This document shows positions 5,533 to 7,560 of a DNA stretch of 7,560 bases, in pieces; the stretch's first letter is position 1; each line of letters opens with the position of its first letter. Below the pieces are notes generated by a model. It was not told the DNA's origin. It was given only the letters and a program-made list of their open reading frames with translations, and searched no databases. Both the position numbers and the translations under genes were made by a program. Origin of the DNA: CAZLKN01 sp964560135 (lineage in GTDB: Bacteria; Actinomycetota; JAICYB01); NCBI GenBank assembly GCA_964560135.1, contig CAZLKN010000098.1, positions 1 through 7,560 of the forward strand, read 5' to 3'.

Positions 5533-5888
5533 GGGCCACCTGAGCCGCTGGGGGGCACGCTGCCGCGCAAACGGAAGAGCGTGAGGGTCTCCGGGGTGCG
5601 TTCGGGCGGCTGCATGAAGGCGGCGGCGACGGCGACGACCAGCGAGATCATCAGGACGGCGGCGACGAAGCCGACGAAGGTCTCGGTGGGCTGCCGTTCC
5701 CACACCTGCGCCCACATGTAGAAGGTCGCGGTGGACAGGAAGACGTCCAGCGCGCCGTGTGCCACCACCGACCGGCGGGCCTCGCGCCGGGCGGGTCCGA
5801 CGAACCGGCGCACACGCGAGGCGCCGAGGAGGAACCGGAGCCAGCGCCAGCCGGCGTAGACGGTGAGCGCGATCGCGACGGCCCGCAC
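5508..5888 (-). CDS. Small three-TM membrane protein of unknown function
   Basis: A 126-aa protein of no recognised family. It shows three likely membrane segments, about residues 3-21, 42-62 and 70-92. The loop between the first two is strongly basic (RVRR, RREARR; about 25-39), suggesting it is cytoplasmic. The tail (93-126) is polar and rich in Pro, Gly and Ser. The start is GTG at 5888, with AGGAG 10 bases upstream and only 3 bases after the previous gene's TAG, so it is probably translated from the mdh transcript. Coding use continues to the TGA at 5508. A small membrane protein next to mdh and folD recalls the DUF3017 gene between these two in Streptomyces, but similarity is not evident and orientation differs. 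Confidence 0.72.
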   Translation of the reverse strand: MRAVAIALTVYAGWRWLRFLLGASRVRRFVGPARREARRSVVAHGALDVFLSTATFYMWAQVWERQPTETFVGFVAAVLMISLVVAVAAAFMQPPERTPETLTLFRLRGSVPPSGSGGPQEPGRMT

Positions 5889-5891
5889 CGG

Positions 5892-6443
5892 CTACGGGCT
5901 CCTGAGCCAGGGCTCGGGCAGATCCAGGAAGGTGAGCTCAGCGGCCTCCAGGAAGGCCCGGATGGTGGTCTGCATGTCGTCCGGGAAGCCGCCCGGGGGC
6001 CCCGCCCGCGCGGCGGCCTCGGAGGTGAAGTACATGGTGCGGGTGAACCGATCCCGGTCGTGCCAGGCCATCGTGCCCCCGATCGTCTCCGGACGGTAGG
6101 CGGCCACGCGCTCGAGGTCCCCGCGCAGGGAGCGGAGCCGCTCGGGGTCGCGGGCCCGTCCCCGGATGACCTGGACGAAGCCCGCGTCATCGGACCCGCC
6201 CCCCAGGATCTGTTCGACCTCCGGTGCGCTGTCCACGGTGAGATCGTCGGCCAGCCCATGCCAGAGCTCCCGGGGGCCGGAGGCCGTGAAGCGGACGACG
6301 GCCACGAAGCGGCTCTCTGCGGTTACCCCGGCGGTGAGGCCGAGCCACCCGTCGTTGTGGACGAGGGCCGCCACGCGCTCCTCGAACGCCTGCGGGAGGC
6401 CGCCGGGATCGGTGACCCGTCCCTCGATGAGCTGGACGACCAT
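5892..6443 (-). CDS. Tandem ABM-like (dimeric alpha/beta barrel) domain protein
   Basis: A 183-aa, probably cytoplasmic protein with two similar halves. Half one (about 2-62) runs VVQLIEGRVTDPGGLPQAF, then FVAVVRFTASGPRELW. Half two (about 89-147) runs FVQVIRGRARDPERLRSL, then RTMYFTSEAAARAG. Each repeats a strand with Q-x-I-x-GR-x-x-DP-x-x-L, a helix and later strands ending in a Phe-Thr turn, as in antibiotic-biosynthesis-monooxygenase-like ferredoxin folds, which normally pair as dimers. This protein may form the barrel from one chain. No cofactor residues can be named, and enzyme activity is not shown; many relatives are uncharacterised. The ATG directly abuts the mdh TAG with no good ribosome binding site, so translation is probably coupled to mdh. 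Family assignment is by pattern reading. Confidence 0.75.
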   Translation of the reverse strand: MVVQLIEGRVTDPGGLPQAFEERVAALVHNDGWLGLTAGVTAESRFVAVVRFTASGPRELWHGLADDLTVDSAPEVEQILGGGSDDAGFVQVIRGRARDPERLRSLRGDLERVAAYRPETIGGTMAWHDRDRFTRTMYFTSEAAARAGPPGGFPDDMQTTIRAFLEAAELTFLDLPEPWLRSP

Positions 6444-7436
6444 CTACCGGGGCAGCAGGTCGGCTACGGCCTCGCGTTCGGCGACGAGCTCCTCGGCGGT
6501 GATGCGGATCTTCTCGCGGGCGAAGTCGTCGTGCTCGAAGCCCTCGACGACCTCCCAGCCGTCGCCGCTGCTGCGCACCGGGAAGCCGAACTGGAGCCCT
6601 TCGGGGACGCCGTACTCGCCGCGGCTCACCACCGCCAGCGCCGCGTTGTCGCCTGCTGGAGTCGGTGTCCAGATGCTGCGGACGGAGTCGATCGCGGCGT
6701 TGGCCGCCGAGGCCGCCGAGGACGCGCCCCGGGCCTTGATCACGGCCGCGCCCCGCTCCTGCACCGTGGAGATGAACTCGCCGCGCAGCCACGCGTCGTC
6801 GCCGATGACCTCGGGGGCCGGCCGGCCGGAGATCGTGGCGTTGCGGAAGTCGGGGTACTGGGTGTTGGAGTGGTTGCCCCAGATCGCCACGTTGCGCACC
6901 TCGGTGACGGGCACGCCGGCCCGCTGCGCGAGCAGGGCCCGGGCCCGGTTCTGGTCGAGGCGGGTCATCGCGAACCAGCGGTCGTCGGGCACCTCGGGGG
7001 CGTTGGCGCGCGCGATCAGGCAGTTGGTGTTGCAAGGGTTGCCGACCACGAGCACCCGCACGTCGGCGGCGGCGGCGGAGGCGATCGCCTGCCCCTGGGG
7101 GCCGAAGATCTTCGCGTTGACGCCGATCAGGTCTTTGCGCTCCATGCCCTCCTTGCGGGGCATCGCCCCGACGAGCAGCGCCCACGACACCCCGTCGAAG
7201 GCGACCTTGGCGTCGCTCGTGGCCTCGACCCCCGCGAGCAGCGGGAAGGCGCAGTCGTCGAGCTCCATCACCACGCCGTCGAGGGCCTGCATCGCCGGTT
7301 CGATCTCCAGCAGGCGCAGCTCGACGGGGGTCTGGGGGCCGAGCAGGTCGCCGTTGGCGATCCGGAACAGGAGCGCGTAGCCGATCTGTCCGGCCGCTCC
7401 GGTCACCGCCACCCGCACCGGGGTCTTCGCCGCCAT
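6444..7436 (-). CDS. mdh: Malate dehydrogenase (NAD-dependent)
   Basis: A 330-aa malate dehydrogenase of the cytosolic-like type common in actinobacteria; it interconverts malate and oxaloacetate in the TCA cycle. The Rossmann start VAVTGAAGQIGYALL (9-23) has the GxxGxxG turn, and Glu44 in LLEIEP suits NAD rather than NADP. The substrate loop is AMPRKEGMERKDL (91-103, Arg94 and Arg100). VGNPCNTN (131-138), TRLDQNRA (158-165, Asp161) and the catalytic His in WGNHSNTQYPD (186-196, His189) complete the site. ATG at 7436 has GGAGGG 6 bases upstream. It heads a tightly packed run with the ABM-like and membrane-protein genes, and the toxin-antitoxin pair follows on the same strand. No residue appears to be missing. 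Confidence 0.97.
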   Translation of the reverse strand: MAAKTPVRVAVTGAAGQIGYALLFRIANGDLLGPQTPVELRLLEIEPAMQALDGVVMELDDCAFPLLAGVEATSDAKVAFDGVSWALLVGAMPRKEGMERKDLIGVNAKIFGPQGQAIASAAAADVRVLVVGNPCNTNCLIARANAPEVPDDRWFAMTRLDQNRARALLAQRAGVPVTEVRNVAIWGNHSNTQYPDFRNATISGRPAPEVIGDDAWLRGEFISTVQERGAAVIKARGASSAASAANAAIDSVRSIWTPTPAGDNAALAVVSRGEYGVPEGLQFGFPVRSSGDGWEVVEGFEHDDFAREKIRITAEELVAEREAVADLLPR

Positions 7437-7492
7437 GGTCGTCCCTCCGAGGTCGTTCGTCGTCGCCGGACGCGTGTGCGTCCCAGGGCGCG

Positions 7493-7498
7493 AGCATA
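7493..7498 (-). promoter_or_regulatory. Candidate -10 element of the mdh promoter
   Basis: On the minus strand TATGCT fits TAnnnT about 57 bases before the mdh start, predicting a leader of about 50 bases. No clear -35 is seen at 16-18 bases; TTGCCG is present further upstream but too far away. The remaining 7499-7560 shows no gene or other feature. Confidence 0.35.
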
Positions 7499-7560
7499 CC
7501 GATGCGCGCGGTGCCCGGACGAGGGCGGCAACCCGACCGCGGCAGGTATCCGCCCGCCGG

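Noticed and set aside
6166..7380. Plus-strand open frame of 404 codons opposite mdh
   Set aside because: It is Ser/Thr/Arg/Ala-rich antisense of malate dehydrogenase, whose catalytic residues are all intact on the minus strand.
6187..7497. Minus-strand open frame of 436 codons in another frame of mdh
   Set aside because: It is an Arg/Gly-rich frameshifted reading of mdh and the ABM-like gene with no motif and no credible start.

Overview
This is a high-GC window with the codon use, GTG starts and strong GGAGG-type ribosome binding sites expected of an actinomycete. The NAD-type malate dehydrogenase, FolD, ECF sigma factor with a DUF4349 partner, and separate short MetE-like proteins all fit Actinomycetota. 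A deep-branching lineage is possible, but that is inference. No rRNA, tRNA, CRISPR array, insertion sequence or prophage gene was seen. Almost all bases are coding, so most open frames antisense to the genes are GC-driven shadows.

Layout, left to right. (1) Positions 1-1263, minus strand: two MetE-like genes overlapping by ATGA. The upstream one is a stand-alone MetE-family protein of about 331 aa without the His-x-Cys zinc pair. The downstream one, cut by the window edge, begins a catalytic-type MetE domain. (2) 1264-1355: a strong hairpin terminator for the next operon, with a good candidate promoter for the methionine genes lying through it. (3) 1356-3048, minus: an ECF sigma factor followed after one base by a two-TM, cysteine-free DUF4349 protein, a likely sigma/anti-sigma pair. 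(4) 3126-3923, minus: a secreted protein with an acidic MopE-like metal-binding segment and a lamin-tail domain. (5) 3924-4049: divergent intergenic region with a folD promoter candidate. (6) 4050-4910, plus: folD, the only plus-strand gene. (7) 4918-5488, minus: a Phd/YefM antitoxin and VapC (PIN) toxin pair, tail-to-tail with folD. (8) 5508-7436, minus: mdh, a tandem-duplicated ABM-like ferredoxin-fold protein and a small three-TM membrane protein, with almost no gaps. (9) 7437-7560: the mdh promoter region.

How they fit together: FolD interconverts one-carbon folates, and the MetE-like pair probably makes methionine. They are on opposite strands and separated, so co-regulation is not implied. 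The mdh cluster looks like one transcription unit with the toxin-antitoxin pair close behind it, in slightly less GC-rich DNA. The ECF/DUF4349 pair is a probable envelope-sensing unit, and the secreted protein upstream is a possible but unproven target. Most of the window is ordinary housekeeping. The best second-look items are the split MetE pair, the promoter threaded through a terminator hairpin, the cysteine-free candidate anti-sigma factor, and the duplicated ABM-like protein.
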